Positions 31,711 to 39,419 are shown, numbered from the stretch's first letter. The stretch is DNA of 39,635 bases from JBOIBN01 sp050739575 (GCA_050739575.1 JBOIBN010000016.1:1-39635); one strand, 5' to 3'. Notes: generated by a model not told the origin, from the sequence alone. Numbers and translations are program-made.

Positions 31711-32844
31711 ATGACGGCCATACTTTTTGTTCCTCGCGAGCGCGTCGAAGGCGAACGGAGGGTCGCGCTGGTCCCGGCGCTCATCGCGCGTTACCGCGAA
31801 CTGGGCCTGCGCCTGCTCGTCGAAACCAGCGCCGGCGTCGCAGCCGGCTTCCCCGACGGCGACTACAAGGACACGGAAATCGTCGCCGCTCCCGCCTGGA
31901 ACGAGGCGGACGTGGTCGTGACGGTGCGCGGCCTGGCGGCCGATGCTGCGCGGCAACTCAAGCGCGGCGCGGCCGTAGTGGGTCTGCTCGCACCCTACGC
32001 CGAAGACTTTCCGGGCGCGGTTTATGGCGAAGCGGGCGCCCTCGCCTTTGCGCTCGAGAAATTGCCGCGCATCAGCCGCGCGCAGACGATGGATGCCCTC
32101 TCCTCGCAGGCGGCCGCGGCCGGCTATCACGCCGCGCTGCTCGCCGCAACCACGCTGCCGCGCTTCTTCCCGATGCTCACGACCGCCGCCGGCACCGTGC
32201 GTCCGGCGCGCGTGCTCGTGATCGGCGCCGGCGTCGCGGGTCTTCAGGCCATCGCGACGGCGCACCGCCTGGGCGCCGTAGTCGAAGGCTACGATGTCCG
32301 CGCGGCGGCGCGCGAACAGGTCGAATCGCTGGGCGCGCGTTTCGTGGATACGGGCGTCGCCGCCGAAGGCGAAGGCGGCTATGCGCGCGAACTGACAACG
32401 GAAGAAAAACAGAAGCAGGCCGACATACTCGCGCGCCGCGTCGCTCAGGCCAACGCCGTCATCTCCACCGCCGCGGTGCCGGGCAGGCCCGCGCCGAAGA
32501 TCCTGACACAGGCCATGGTCGAAAGCATGGCGGCCGGCTCGGTCGTCGTGGACCTCGCCGCCGCAAGCGGCGGCAACTGCGAACTCACCGTGCCCGATCA
32601 AGCCGTGCATCGCGGCGGCGTTACCATCCTCGGCCCGACCAATCCGGCCGCCGCCGTCGCGGCGCATGCGAGCGAAATGTACGCGCGCAACTGCTACAAC
32701 TTCGTCGCCCCCTGGTTCGCCGAAAACGGTGTGCTCACGATTCCGGCCGACGACGAGATTTACCGCACGGCGCTCGTCGCGGGCAGATTGCCCGCGCCCG
32801 ATCCCAATTTCGATTTCGCACTCGAACAGGAACAACAGCCATGA
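31711..32844 (+). CDS. pntAA: NAD(P) transhydrogenase subunit alpha 1 (dI domain)
   Basis: Soluble NAD(H)-binding part of the proton-translocating transhydrogenase, which makes NADPH from NADH at the cost of proton motive force. 377 residues starting FVPRERVEGERRVALVP. The RAQTMDALSSQAAAAGY segment and the Rossmann motif VLVIGAGVAGLQAIATAHRLGA with acidic YDVRAAAREQ bind NAD. TTAAGTVRPARV and GGVTILGPTNPA are also family segments. E. coli PntA fuses this domain to membrane helices; here those are a separate gene starting 4 nt before this one ends. Confidence 0.95.
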   Translation: MTAILFVPRERVEGERRVALVPALIARYRELGLRLLVETSAGVAAGFPDGDYKDTEIVAAPAWNEADVVVTVRGLAADAARQLKRGAAVVGLLAPYAEDFPGAVYGEAGALAFALEKLPRISRAQTMDALSSQAAAAGYHAALLAATTLPRFFPMLTTAAGTVRPARVLVIGAGVAGLQAIATAHRLGAVVEGYDVRAAAREQVESLGARFVDTGVAAEGEGGYARELTTEEKQKQADILARRVAQANAVISTAAVPGRPAPKILTQAMVESMAAGSVVVDLAAASGGNCELTVPDQAVHRGGVTILGPTNPAAAVAAHASEMYARNCYNFVAPWFAENGVLTIPADDEIYRTALVAGRLPAPDPNFDFALEQEQQP

Positions 32845-33140
32845 TGATCTACGGCTTCGTCGCGCTCTACATCTTCATGCTCGCCGCGTTCACCGGCTAC
32901 GAGGTGATTTCGCGTGTGCCGAGCATCCTGCACACCCCGCTGATGTCGGGCTCGAACTTCATTCACGGCGTGGTGCTGGTCGGCGCAATCATCGCGCTCG
33001 GCACCGCACAGAGCACGCTCGGACGCATCATCGGCTTCATCGCCGTGTTGCTCGCGGTGGCGAACGCCGTCGGGGGTTGGGTGACGACCGAACGTATGCT
33101 CGCCATGTTCAAGACCAGCAAGGAACAAGCGCCCAAATGA
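32841..33140 (+). CDS. pntAB: NAD(P) transhydrogenase subunit alpha 2 (membrane dIIa)
   Basis: 99 residues with three to four transmembrane helices. Conserved parts are ALYIFMLAAFTGYEVISRVPSILHTPLMSGSNFIHG, the quoted stretch being the start of the proton-channel bundle, and LLAVANAVGGWVTTERMLAMF. The start ATGATG overlaps pntAA by 4 nt, and its end overlaps pntB by 4 nt (ATGA), giving strict stoichiometric coupling. Confidence 0.95.
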   Translation: MMIYGFVALYIFMLAAFTGYEVISRVPSILHTPLMSGSNFIHGVVLVGAIIALGTAQSTLGRIIGFIAVLLAVANAVGGWVTTERMLAMFKTSKEQAPK

Positions 33141-34522
33141 GCACGGCCATGTGGATCGTCCAGGCGGCGTACTTCGTGGCCGCGATACTCTTCATCGTCG
33201 GCCTGAAGGGCATGAGTTCGCCCAGACGTGCACGGCGCGGCTTCTTCATCGCCGGCGTCGGCATGCTGATCGCGGTCGTTGCCACCTTCTTCCTGCCCGG
33301 CGTGGGCGGCACGACCAACATCATCCTGATTCTCATCGCGCTCGGACTCGGCGGCTCGATCTCCTGGGTCGTCGGCAAGCGCGTGCCGATGACGGCCATG
33401 CCGCAGATGGTCGCGCTCTACAACGGCATGGGCGGCGGCGCGGCGGCGGCGATAGCGGCACACGCGCTCACCACCGGCGGCGGCCACGACACCAGCGAAG
33501 TGGTGATCGCCGTGGTCGGCGCACTGATCGGCGCGATCTCCTTCTCGGGCAGCCTGATTGCCTTCGCCAAACTTCAGGGCTGGATGCGCGCCTGGCGTTT
33601 CCCGGCCCAGAACATCGCGAACGCGCTCGCGCTCGCCGCGATGGTCATCTTCGCCGCGCTCGCCATCATCTACGGCAACGCCGGCGTGCTGGTGTTGTTC
33701 TTCCTCGTTGCGCTCGCCCTCGGCGTGCTCGTGACCGTGCCGGTCGGGGGCGCCGACATGCCGGTGATGATTTCTCTCTACAACGCGATGACGGGCATCG
33801 CCGTCGCCTTCGAAGGTTACGTCTTCGGTAATCCCGCGATGATAGTCGCCGGCATGATCGTCGGCGCAGCCGGTTCGCTCCTGACCTACCTCATGGCGAA
33901 AGGCATGAACCGCTCGCTCGCGAACGTGCTCTTCTCGGGCTTCGGCGAGACGCACGTCGCTGGCGGCGGCGAAATCGCGGGCGAACTCAAGCCGATTGGC
34001 GCCAACGACGTTGCGGCGATGATGGCCTACGCGAACCACGTCATCATCGTGCCCGGCTACGGCATGGCGGTCGCCCAGGCGCAGCACAAGCTGTGGGAAT
34101 TCGTGAAGCTGCTGCGCGCGCAGGGCGTCAAGGTGTCCTTCGCGATCCATCCCGTCGCCGGACGCATGCCCGGACACATGAATGTGCTCCTCGCCGAGGC
34201 CGGCGTGCCCTACGACCTCATTCACGACATGGAAGAAATCAACGAAGAATTCGCCAACGCCGACGTCGCCCTCGTGATCGGCGCGAACGACGTGGTGAAC
34301 CCCGCGGCACGCACGGACAAATCCTCCCCGATCTACGGCATGCCGATCCTCAACGCGGATCGCGCGGCCAACGTCATCGTCTGCAAGCGCGGGCAGGGAC
34401 GCGGCTTTTCGGGCGTGGAGAACGCGCTCTTCTACGGCGACAACACGCGCATGCTCTACGGCGACGCGCAGGAAAGCATGGCTGCGCTGATTCAGTCGGC
34501 CAAGGAGTTCACGGGCGGATAA
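33137..34522 (+). CDS. pntB: NAD(P) transhydrogenase subunit beta
   Basis: 461 residues. The N-terminal half holds about nine transmembrane helices with MTAMPQMVALYNGMGGGAA and VPVGGADMPVMISLYNAMTG. The C-terminal soluble dIII domain binds NADP(H), with VIIVPGYGMAVAQAQHKLWE, FAIHPVAGRMPGHMNVLLAEA, VIGANDVVNPAAR and KRGQGRGFSGVENALFY all intact. It completes the enzyme with pntAA and pntAB. The stop is 9 nt before the priA start. Confidence 0.96.
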   Translation: MSTAMWIVQAAYFVAAILFIVGLKGMSSPRRARRGFFIAGVGMLIAVVATFFLPGVGGTTNIILILIALGLGGSISWVVGKRVPMTAMPQMVALYNGMGGGAAAAIAAHALTTGGGHDTSEVVIAVVGALIGAISFSGSLIAFAKLQGWMRAWRFPAQNIANALALAAMVIFAALAIIYGNAGVLVLFFLVALALGVLVTVPVGGADMPVMISLYNAMTGIAVAFEGYVFGNPAMIVAGMIVGAAGSLLTYLMAKGMNRSLANVLFSGFGETHVAGGGEIAGELKPIGANDVAAMMAYANHVIIVPGYGMAVAQAQHKLWEFVKLLRAQGVKVSFAIHPVAGRMPGHMNVLLAEAGVPYDLIHDMEEINEEFANADVALVIGANDVVNPAARTDKSSPIYGMPILNADRAANVIVCKRGQGRGFSGVENALFYGDNTRMLYGDAQESMAALIQSAKEFTGG

Positions 34523-34531
34523 TTCGCGCCC

Positions 34532-36694
34532 ATGAGCGCCGTACTCAAGGTCGCCGTCCCGATTCCTTACGGGCAGCCGTTCGACTATCTTCCTCCGCCG
34601 GCAACGGCCGCGGCGGACGTGCCGCTCGGCGCGCGCGTGCGGGTGCCGCTCGGACAGCGCAAGGCCGTCGGCGTCGTCGTCGGGCGCAGCGAAGAATCCG
34701 AACTTCCCGCCTCACGCCTGCGCCCGATCGCCGAGTTGCTGGATCACGAATCCCTGCTTCCCACCGAACTGCTCGACCTGATTTCCTTCGCCGCGCGCTA
34801 CTACCACTACCCACTCGGCGAAGCACTCGCCGCCGTACTGCCGGGCGCGCTCCGCCGTGGCCGTCCGGCGCACCCGCCGTCCCCGGAACGCTATCGCCTC
34901 GCCGCGACCGCGGAGCTTTCGCCGCGCACCGAAGGTCAAGCCGCGCTTCTCGAACGCTTGCGCACAGCGGGCGAAGCCGGCCTTGAATTGGAGTCATTGA
35001 CGCCGGCCGAACGTGCGCGGATCAGGCGGTTTGCCGCTCGCGGCATGGTCGAAGCCGCAGCGAACACGCCGGCGCCGAAACGCGGATCGGCGCTCGAGCT
35101 CAATCCAGAACAACGCGCCGCGGCCGAAGCTGTGATCGCCGCACTCGACGGCTACGCCCCGCTCCTGCTCGAAGGCGTGACGGGCAGCGGCAAAACCGAA
35201 GTCTATCTCGCGGCGATTCGCGAAGTGCTCGCGCGCGGCCGCCAGGCGCTCGTGATCGTTCCCGAAATCGCGCTCACGCCGCAGCTCGTCGCACGCTTCG
35301 AAGCCGCGCTCGGCATCGCGATCGCCGCCTACCATTCGGGACTCGCCGACGGCGAGCGCCTGCGCGTCTGGCTCGCGGCCCGCTCGGGCGAAGCCTCCGT
35401 CATCGCCGGCACCCGCTCGGCGGTGTTCCTGCCGCTCGCCGCTCCCGGCCTGATCGTGGTGGACGAGGAACACGATTCCTCGCTCAAGCAGCAGGACGGC
35501 TTCCGTTATCACGCGCGCGATCTCGCCGTGTACCGTGCGCATGCGGCAAACGTGCCCGTCGTCCTCGGTTCGGCCACGCCTTCGCTCGAATCGCTCGCCA
35601 ACGTGCGCGCCAAACGTTACCGCCGTCTCGCACTCGATGCGCGTGCAGGAGGCGCAAGCCTGCCTGCGCTCCGCCTCGTGGACGTGCGCGGGCAGCGCCT
35701 CGAAGCCGGGTTGTCCAACCAGTTGCTCGCCGCCATCGCGCGGCATCTCGATGCCGGCACGCAGGTGCTGGTGTTTCTCAATCGTCGCGGCTTCGCGCCG
35801 GTCATGATGTGCCACGCCTGCGGCGCGCCGCTCGAATGCAAGCGCTGCACCGCGCGCATGACGTATCACCACGCGCGCAACCGTCTGCTCTGTCATCATT
35901 GCGGCGCGGAACGGCCGGTGCCCGACACCTGCCCCGCCTGCGGCGCAGCCGAACTGATGCCGCTCGGCAAGGGAACGGAAAGGCTCGAAGTCGTACTCGC
36001 CCGGCATTTTCCCGGCGTGCCGCTGGTGCGTGTGGATCGCGACGCGACGCGGCGGCGCGGGCGGCTCGCCGAACTCATGCGCGATGCGGCAAGCGGTGCC
36101 GCGCGCATCCTGATCGGCACCCAGATGCTCGCTAAGGGCCACGACTTCCAGGCACTCACCCTCGCCGCCGTCGTGGATGCGGACCAAGGACTTTACGGCG
36201 CCGACTTTCGCGCGCCCGAACGCATGGCGCAACTCATCGTGCAGGTCGCCGGCCGCGCCGGACGCGGCGAACAACCGGGCGAAGTGCTAATCCAGACCCG
36301 CCATCCGGACCATCCCTTGCTTGCCGAACTCTTGCGCCATGGTTACGCGGGTTTCGCCGAACGCGCACTCGCCGAACGCGAGTCAGCAAACCTTCCGCCC
36401 TACGGTTCGCTCGCCCTCCTGCGCGCCGAAGCGACGCAGGAAACGCACCCGCGAGATTTTCTAACTCAGGCGGCAGAACGCTTCGCGAAAATGCGTGACG
36501 TGCATTGCCTCGGTCCGGCGCCCGCACCGATGCTCCGCCGTGCCGGTCGCTATCGCTACCAGCTTCTGCTCGAAGCCCGCGAACGCCCGCAGCTGCAAAC
36601 CGCCCTCACCCGCACGCTGCCCGACATCATGGCGCTCGATTCCGCCCGTCGCGTGCGCGTCAGTCTCGACGTGGACCCTGCCGATCTCGGTTGA
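34532..36694 (+). CDS. priA: Primosomal protein N' (replication restart helicase PriA)
   Basis: 3'-5' helicase that recognises stalled forks and reloads DnaB. 720 residues: 3'-DNA-binding domain (about 1-105), winged helix, then the helicase core with Walker A GVTGSGKTEVYL, VVDEEHDSSLKQQDGFRYHARD, zinc-binding cysteines (CHACGAPLECKRC, then CHHCG and CPACGA), GTERLEVVL, IGTQMLAKGHDF and QVAGRAGRGEQPG. The C-terminal domain ends PAPMLRRAGRYRYQLLLEAR and DVDPADLG. All domains are complete, so the gene should be functional. The last part of the gene is the sequence repeated three times downstream. Resident codons differ from all three repeats at many third positions. Confidence 0.97.
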   Translation: MSAVLKVAVPIPYGQPFDYLPPPATAAADVPLGARVRVPLGQRKAVGVVVGRSEESELPASRLRPIAELLDHESLLPTELLDLISFAARYYHYPLGEALAAVLPGALRRGRPAHPPSPERYRLAATAELSPRTEGQAALLERLRTAGEAGLELESLTPAERARIRRFAARGMVEAAANTPAPKRGSALELNPEQRAAAEAVIAALDGYAPLLLEGVTGSGKTEVYLAAIREVLARGRQALVIVPEIALTPQLVARFEAALGIAIAAYHSGLADGERLRVWLAARSGEASVIAGTRSAVFLPLAAPGLIVVDEEHDSSLKQQDGFRYHARDLAVYRAHAANVPVVLGSATPSLESLANVRAKRYRRLALDARAGGASLPALRLVDVRGQRLEAGLSNQLLAAIARHLDAGTQVLVFLNRRGFAPVMMCHACGAPLECKRCTARMTYHHARNRLLCHHCGAERPVPDTCPACGAAELMPLGKGTERLEVVLARHFPGVPLVRVDRDATRRRGRLAELMRDAASGAARILIGTQMLAKGHDFQALTLAAVVDADQGLYGADFRAPERMAQLIVQVAGRAGRGEQPGEVLIQTRHPDHPLLAELLRHGYAGFAERALAERESANLPPYGSLALLRAEATQETHPRDFLTQAAERFAKMRDVHCLGPAPAPMLRRAGRYRYQLLLEARERPQLQTALTRTLPDIMALDSARRVRVSLDVDPADLG

Positions 36695-36907
36695 TAAACG
36701 TTGCTCGCCTGCGCCGAGAGATATCGTCAATCCGCTTATTTTGACTGTCCACTAAACCCGGTAGCCCAAACGACGGATTTATAAGGTATGTTTACCCTAT
36801 CTATAGTTTAGGCGGGCATTAATGAATAGGAACCTGTTAGATGTTGTAAACTCATTCTGTACGTATGGGTTATTTTCAGTCGGTAACTAAAGAAGGCGGA
36901 GACAAAA
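36695..36907 (+). other. AT-rich, probably imported spacer after priA
   Basis: These 213 nt are visibly richer in A and T than the flanking genes and contain several promoter-like fragments (for example TTATAAGG near 36780 and TTGTAA near 36844). No gene, tRNA or clear hairpin terminator was found. It probably supplies the promoter of the zinc-finger gene and marks the left edge of acquired DNA. Confidence 0.5.
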
Positions 36908-37345
36908 TTGAAATGTCCTAAATGCAATTCGGACTTGACGCCCACAGTCCGGCACAAGCTCAAGGTCAACTATTGTCCATCCTGCAAAGGCATGTGGCTG
37001 GAGCAACCGGAACTCGGACAACTGGAAGACGAGGCCTTTGACTTCGGCGACGACGTCAAGGGCACCCTGGCCTTCCATTCCACGTCCACCACCGCCAAAT
37101 GCCCCGAGTGCAGCGCGCCCCTGCAGAAATTCAACTACCGCTTCTACGATATGGCGATGGAGTTGTGCCCGAACCAGCACGGCTACTGGCTGGATGAGGA
37201 CGAAGACAACCGGGTTCTGGAGCTGATGAAGAAAGAGGAAAAGGATTACGAACGCAAGGTGCTGGCGGAAGACCAGTGGGGCAAGACCTTACATCGCCTG
37301 CGCTCTCACTCGTTTCTCAGCAAAGTGCGGGATCTGTTTCACTAA
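36908..37345 (+). CDS. zf-TFIIB domain protein
   Basis: 145 residues. Two zinc-ribbon units are visible: CPKCNSDLTP with YCPSCKGMWLEQPEL at the N-terminus (zf-TFIIB, PF13453-like), and CPECSAPLQKFNY with LCPNQHGYWLDEDED in the middle, which has Asn-Gln-His in place of the last CxxC pair. A charged helical tail (ELMKKEEKDYERKVLAE) follows. Function of these small bacterial zinc-ribbon proteins is unknown; nucleic-acid or protein binding is plausible. The start is TTG at 36908 with GGCGGAG about 8 nt upstream and no competing ATG. Lower GC than its neighbours and its place in the priA-repeat array suggest acquisition. Confidence 0.85.
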   Translation: MKCPKCNSDLTPTVRHKLKVNYCPSCKGMWLEQPELGQLEDEAFDFGDDVKGTLAFHSTSTTAKCPECSAPLQKFNYRFYDMAMELCPNQHGYWLDEDEDNRVLELMKKEEKDYERKVLAEDQWGKTLHRLRSHSFLSKVRDLFH

Positions 37346-37401
37346 GTCAGTTTGGCAATCGTTTCCGGACGTCCGAGAAAACAAGGGCGGTTTAGATCAC
37401 G

Positions 37402-37467
37402 TGGAGTGCCCCGATTTTTCGGACCGTCATCAAGCTCAGGATAGTCTGATGGAGGTCCGTGATGAAG
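37402..37467 (+). mobile_element. Remnant of an insertion sequence left end
   Basis: TGGAGTGCCCCGATTTTTCG followed by GGAGGT and GTGATGAAG looks like the left terminus and orfA start of an IS3-type element: terminal repeat, ribosome binding site, GTG start. The frame then stops after six codons at TGA. Only this fragment is present. The assignment rests on resemblance, not on a database match. Confidence 0.4.
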
Positions 37468-37470
37468 TGT

Positions 37471-37490
37471 AAAGAGGTCTGACACCTTTC
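37471..37490. repeat. REP-like imperfect palindrome
   Basis: AAAGAGGTCTGACACCTTTC is nearly self-complementary and resembles the dispersed AAAGG(G/T)GTC...GAC(C)CCTTT palindromes linked to REP/Y1-transposase elements. It abuts both the IS remnant and priA copy A, so it may mark a recombination junction. Confidence 0.4.
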
Positions 37491-37500
37491 ATTGGCACGT

Positions 37501-37570
37501 CATCATGGCACTCGACTCCGCCCGCCGCGTGCGCATCAGCCTCGACGTGGACCCCGCCGATCTCGGTTGA
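37501..37570 (+). pseudogene. priA: priA 3'-end repeat, copy A
   Basis: These 70 bp match the last 23 codons of priA including the stop (encoding IMALDSARRVRISLDVDPAD and the end). Compared with resident priA, five of the last 60 bases differ, nearly all silent, with one Val-to-Ile change. Compared with copies B and C only one base differs in that stretch. The left border is abrupt after the REP-like palindrome. There is no start codon context, so it is not expressed as a gene. Confidence 0.93.
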
Positions 37571-37590
37571 CTCGTCGCCCGGGGAGTGCT

Positions 37591-38043
37591 TCAGTGCGAT
37601 CGCTTCGTATCGGCAGATCGGTTCTCCAGCCAACCGGAAAACTTCGCTGGGCTCAGGATCGGGATGCCCTGCAATTTGTCGCGGACTGCTTGCAGATCGG
37701 CATCGCCGCTAACCAACGCATCGGCTTTTGCATGCCGTGCCAGTGCCAGGAACATGATGTCGTCTGGATCTCGCACCTTGGGCAGGCCGGCGGTCGAAGC
37801 ACGTCCCGAAACCACTTCGGCGAACGGCAGAAACTCGGCGAGCAGCGTTTCCTGTTCAGCCCGGGTCAGTTCGAACTTCGGATAGCCCAACACACGAACC
37901 AACTCACTCGCCGTGTCGTGATTTATCAGCGGAACAAAACGGCCCGCTTGCCAAGCGTGGCGCAGCCAGATCAACTTCCCACGCTTGAACAGCAACGCCG
38001 AAATTACTGTGTTGGTATCCAACACTACACGAGGCAGCTTCAC
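37591..38043 (-). CDS. PIN-domain ribonuclease toxin (type II TA)
   Basis: About 150 residues of the PIN-fold toxin family (TIGR00305/COG1569-like). Acidic catalytic residues are in place: Asp in VVLDTNTVISALLF, Glu in ASELVRVLGYPKFEL, Asp pair in RDPDDIMFLALA and Asp in ALVSGDADLQ. These toxins cleave RNA. GTG 38043 overlaps the antitoxin stop (GTGA), the normal coupling in such operons; a GTG at 38061 would add six residues. Its 3' end lies 20 nt from copy A of the priA repeat. The antitoxin gene is upstream. Confidence 0.9.
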   Translation of the reverse strand: MKLPRVVLDTNTVISALLFKRGKLIWLRHAWQAGRFVPLINHDTASELVRVLGYPKFELTRAEQETLLAEFLPFAEVVSGRASTAGLPKVRDPDDIMFLALARHAKADALVSGDADLQAVRDKLQGIPILSPAKFSGWLENRSADTKRSH

Positions 38044-38264
38044 TTCCCTTTTCGGGCCCACGCCACGGCATCCCTGACGTCATTTTCTTTGATGCCAAGC
38101 GCGGCGAGTTTATCCCGCACCGCTTCGGCCTGTTGCAAGCGAACCGGTGTCAGGACAATGCGGCCGTTATCGGTAGTGACCTCGTAATACTCCGCGTCAC
38201 CCACGGCCTGCACCACTGCCTTGGGCAACGTAAGTTGATTCTTGGAGGTACGTTTGGCGAGCAT
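38040..38264 (-). CDS. AbrB/MazE-fold antitoxin
   Basis: 74 residues. The SpoVT-AbrB swapped-hairpin DNA-binding motif is clear in RTSKNQLTLPKAVVQAVG, followed by YYEVTTDNGRIVLTPVRL. The C-terminal helix (ALGIKENDVRDAVAWARKGK) is the likely toxin-neutralising part. It should bind its own promoter and the PIN toxin. ATG 38264 is chosen; a longer reading frame upstream would enter priA copy B. A TAAGAT at 38296-38301 on this strand could be its -10 box. Confidence 0.88.
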   Translation of the reverse strand: MLAKRTSKNQLTLPKAVVQAVGDAEYYEVTTDNGRIVLTPVRLQQAEAVRDKLAALGIKENDVRDAVAWARKGK

Positions 38265-38323
38265 GGCATCGCGGCCCTTGTAAGAATTAAAGGAAATCTT
38301 ACCACACCACTTCGCCGTGGGAA

Positions 38324-38548
38324 GCGGCGGAACGCTTCGCAAAAATACGCGACGTGCACTGTCTCGGGCCGGCGCCTGCGCCGATGCTCCGCCGCGCCGG
38401 ACGCTACCGCTATCAGATATTGCTCGAAGCCCGCGAGCGCCCTCAACTCCAAACCGCCCTCACCCACGCGCTCCCCGACATCATGGGACTCGACTCCGCC
38501 CGCCGTGTGCGCATCAGCCTCGACGTGGACCCCGCCGATCTCGGTTGA
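38324..38548 (+). pseudogene. priA: priA 3'-end repeat, copy B
   Basis: 225 bp match the last 75 codons of priA in frame to the TGA, starting at the AERFAKMRD segment. My hand count gives about 31 base differences from the resident end (about 86% identity), yet only five or so amino acid changes (Leu-Ile, Arg-His, Thr-Ala, Ala-Gly, Val-Ile). The frame is open throughout, as if recently part of a functional gene. It has no helicase domain and no proper start. The left border lies just upstream of the antitoxin promoter region. Confidence 0.94.
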
Positions 38549-38576
38549 TCAAAACGGTTTACAGGGATATAGCTTC

Positions 38577-38605
38577 TTGACCCACGTGCGCCACTGGCGT
38601 AGTAT
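38577..38605 (+). promoter_or_regulatory. Strong sigma-70-like promoter of the HigBA-type operon
   Basis: TTGACC (38577-38582) and TAGTAT (38600-38605) with 17-bp spacing. The start is expected at about 38612-38613, coinciding with the ATG at 38613. This argues that the earlier ATG at 38604, which overlaps the -10 box, is not used. Confidence 0.7.
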
Positions 38606-38612
38606 GAGCCCC

Positions 38613-38933
38613 ATGATCTTTGTCGAGACCGAGGTTTTCACCGAACGCATTCGGAAGTTGGCGGACGAGGAAAGCTATGCGGAGTTTCAATTCTGGTTGG
38701 CCGATAATCCGCAAGCGGGCGATGTGATCCCCGGAACGGGAGGCATCAGAAAAGTTCGCATGGGCGTCAAAGGACATGGCAAGCGCGGTGGAGCTCGCGT
38801 GATCTACTATCACTTCGTCGCGGATCAACAAATCGCCATGCTGTATGTGTACGCGAAGAACGAGCGGACTGATCTGACAACCGCCCAGCGCAAGGCGCTC
38901 AAAAAGATTGTGCAGAATTGGAGTAGAGGATGA
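38613..38933 (+). CDS. RelE/HigB-like toxin (type II TA)
   Basis: 106 residues beginning MIFVETEVFTERIRKLADEE. The core GDVIPGTGGIRKVRMGVKGHG and RVIYYHFVADQQIAMLYVYAKN with C-terminal LKKIVQNW is typical of the RelE-superfamily HigB/RelE toxins that cleave mRNA at the ribosome. Gene order toxin-before-antitoxin and the 4-nt overlap (ATGA) with the next gene fit the HigBA or NadS-linked arrangement. ATG 38613 is predicted to be leaderless. The operon lies between priA copies B and C. Confidence 0.92.
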   Translation: MIFVETEVFTERIRKLADEESYAEFQFWLADNPQAGDVIPGTGGIRKVRMGVKGHGKRGGARVIYYHFVADQQIAMLYVYAKNERTDLTTAQRKALKKIVQNWSRG

Positions 38934-39226
38934 ACAAGCAACAGTTTGCCGAATTGATGGAAAGCGTGACCCAGATGGATGAGATCATCCGCGGTGAGCG
39001 CGCGCCTGCGCGAGAACGCAAGATCGAGCCCGTGAGCGTCAAGACAATCCGTCAGGCCACGGGGCTCTCGCAGCCGCAGTTTGCCCGCGTCATCGACGTA
39101 CAAGTCGCCACCCTGCGCAATTGGGAACAAGGGCGCCGCGAACCGACCGGCCCCGCCAAGGCGCTCCTTCGTGCGATTCAGAACGATCCTCGTCATGTGC
39201 TGGCGGCCCTAGCAGATTGCCGCTGA
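38930..39226 (+). CDS. HigA/NadS-like helix-turn-helix antitoxin
   Basis: 98 residues. An N-terminal helical part (FAELMESVTQMDEIIRGE) is followed by an Xre-type helix-turn-helix: VKTIRQATGLSQPQFARVID, VATLRNWEQGRREPTGPAKAL. This combination is characteristic of NadS/HigA antitoxins partnered with RelE-like toxins. It should repress its own operon and neutralise the toxin. Its stop codon is 16 nt before priA copy C begins. Confidence 0.92.
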   Translation: MNKQQFAELMESVTQMDEIIRGERAPARERKIEPVSVKTIRQATGLSQPQFARVIDVQVATLRNWEQGRREPTGPAKALLRAIQNDPRHVLAALADCR

Positions 39227-39242
39227 AAGTCCGGCAGGACCA

Positions 39243-39419
39243 GCGCCCGCACCGATGCTCCGCCGCGCCGGACGCTACCGCTATCAGATATTGCTCGAAG
39301 CCCGCGAACGACCGCAACTCCAAACCGCCCTCACCCACGCGCTGCCCGACATCATGGCGCTCGACTCCGCCCGCCGCGTGCGCATCAGCCTCGACGTGGA
39401 CCCCGCCGATCTGGGTTGA
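39243..39419 (+). pseudogene. priA: priA 3'-end repeat, copy C
   Basis: 177 bp match the last 59 codons of priA in frame (from PAPMLRRAGRYRYQILLEAR) to the stop. Hand counts give about 10 differences from copy B and about 18 from resident priA over the shared length. It shares with B the Ile, His-Ala and Arg-Ile-Ser variants. The right border is again exactly the stop codon. About 90 nt without recognised features follow before the IS. Confidence 0.94.

Noticed and set aside
36470..39419. CRISPR array as an explanation of the priA repeats
   Set aside because: Repeats are 70-225 bp, coding, unequal in length and about 0.7-0.8 kb apart; spacers contain genes. No short regular repeats are present.
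36470..39419. Classical integron cassette array
   Set aside because: No integrase is seen, and the repeats are not attC-like folded sites but in-frame ends of priA; modules also lie in both orientations.
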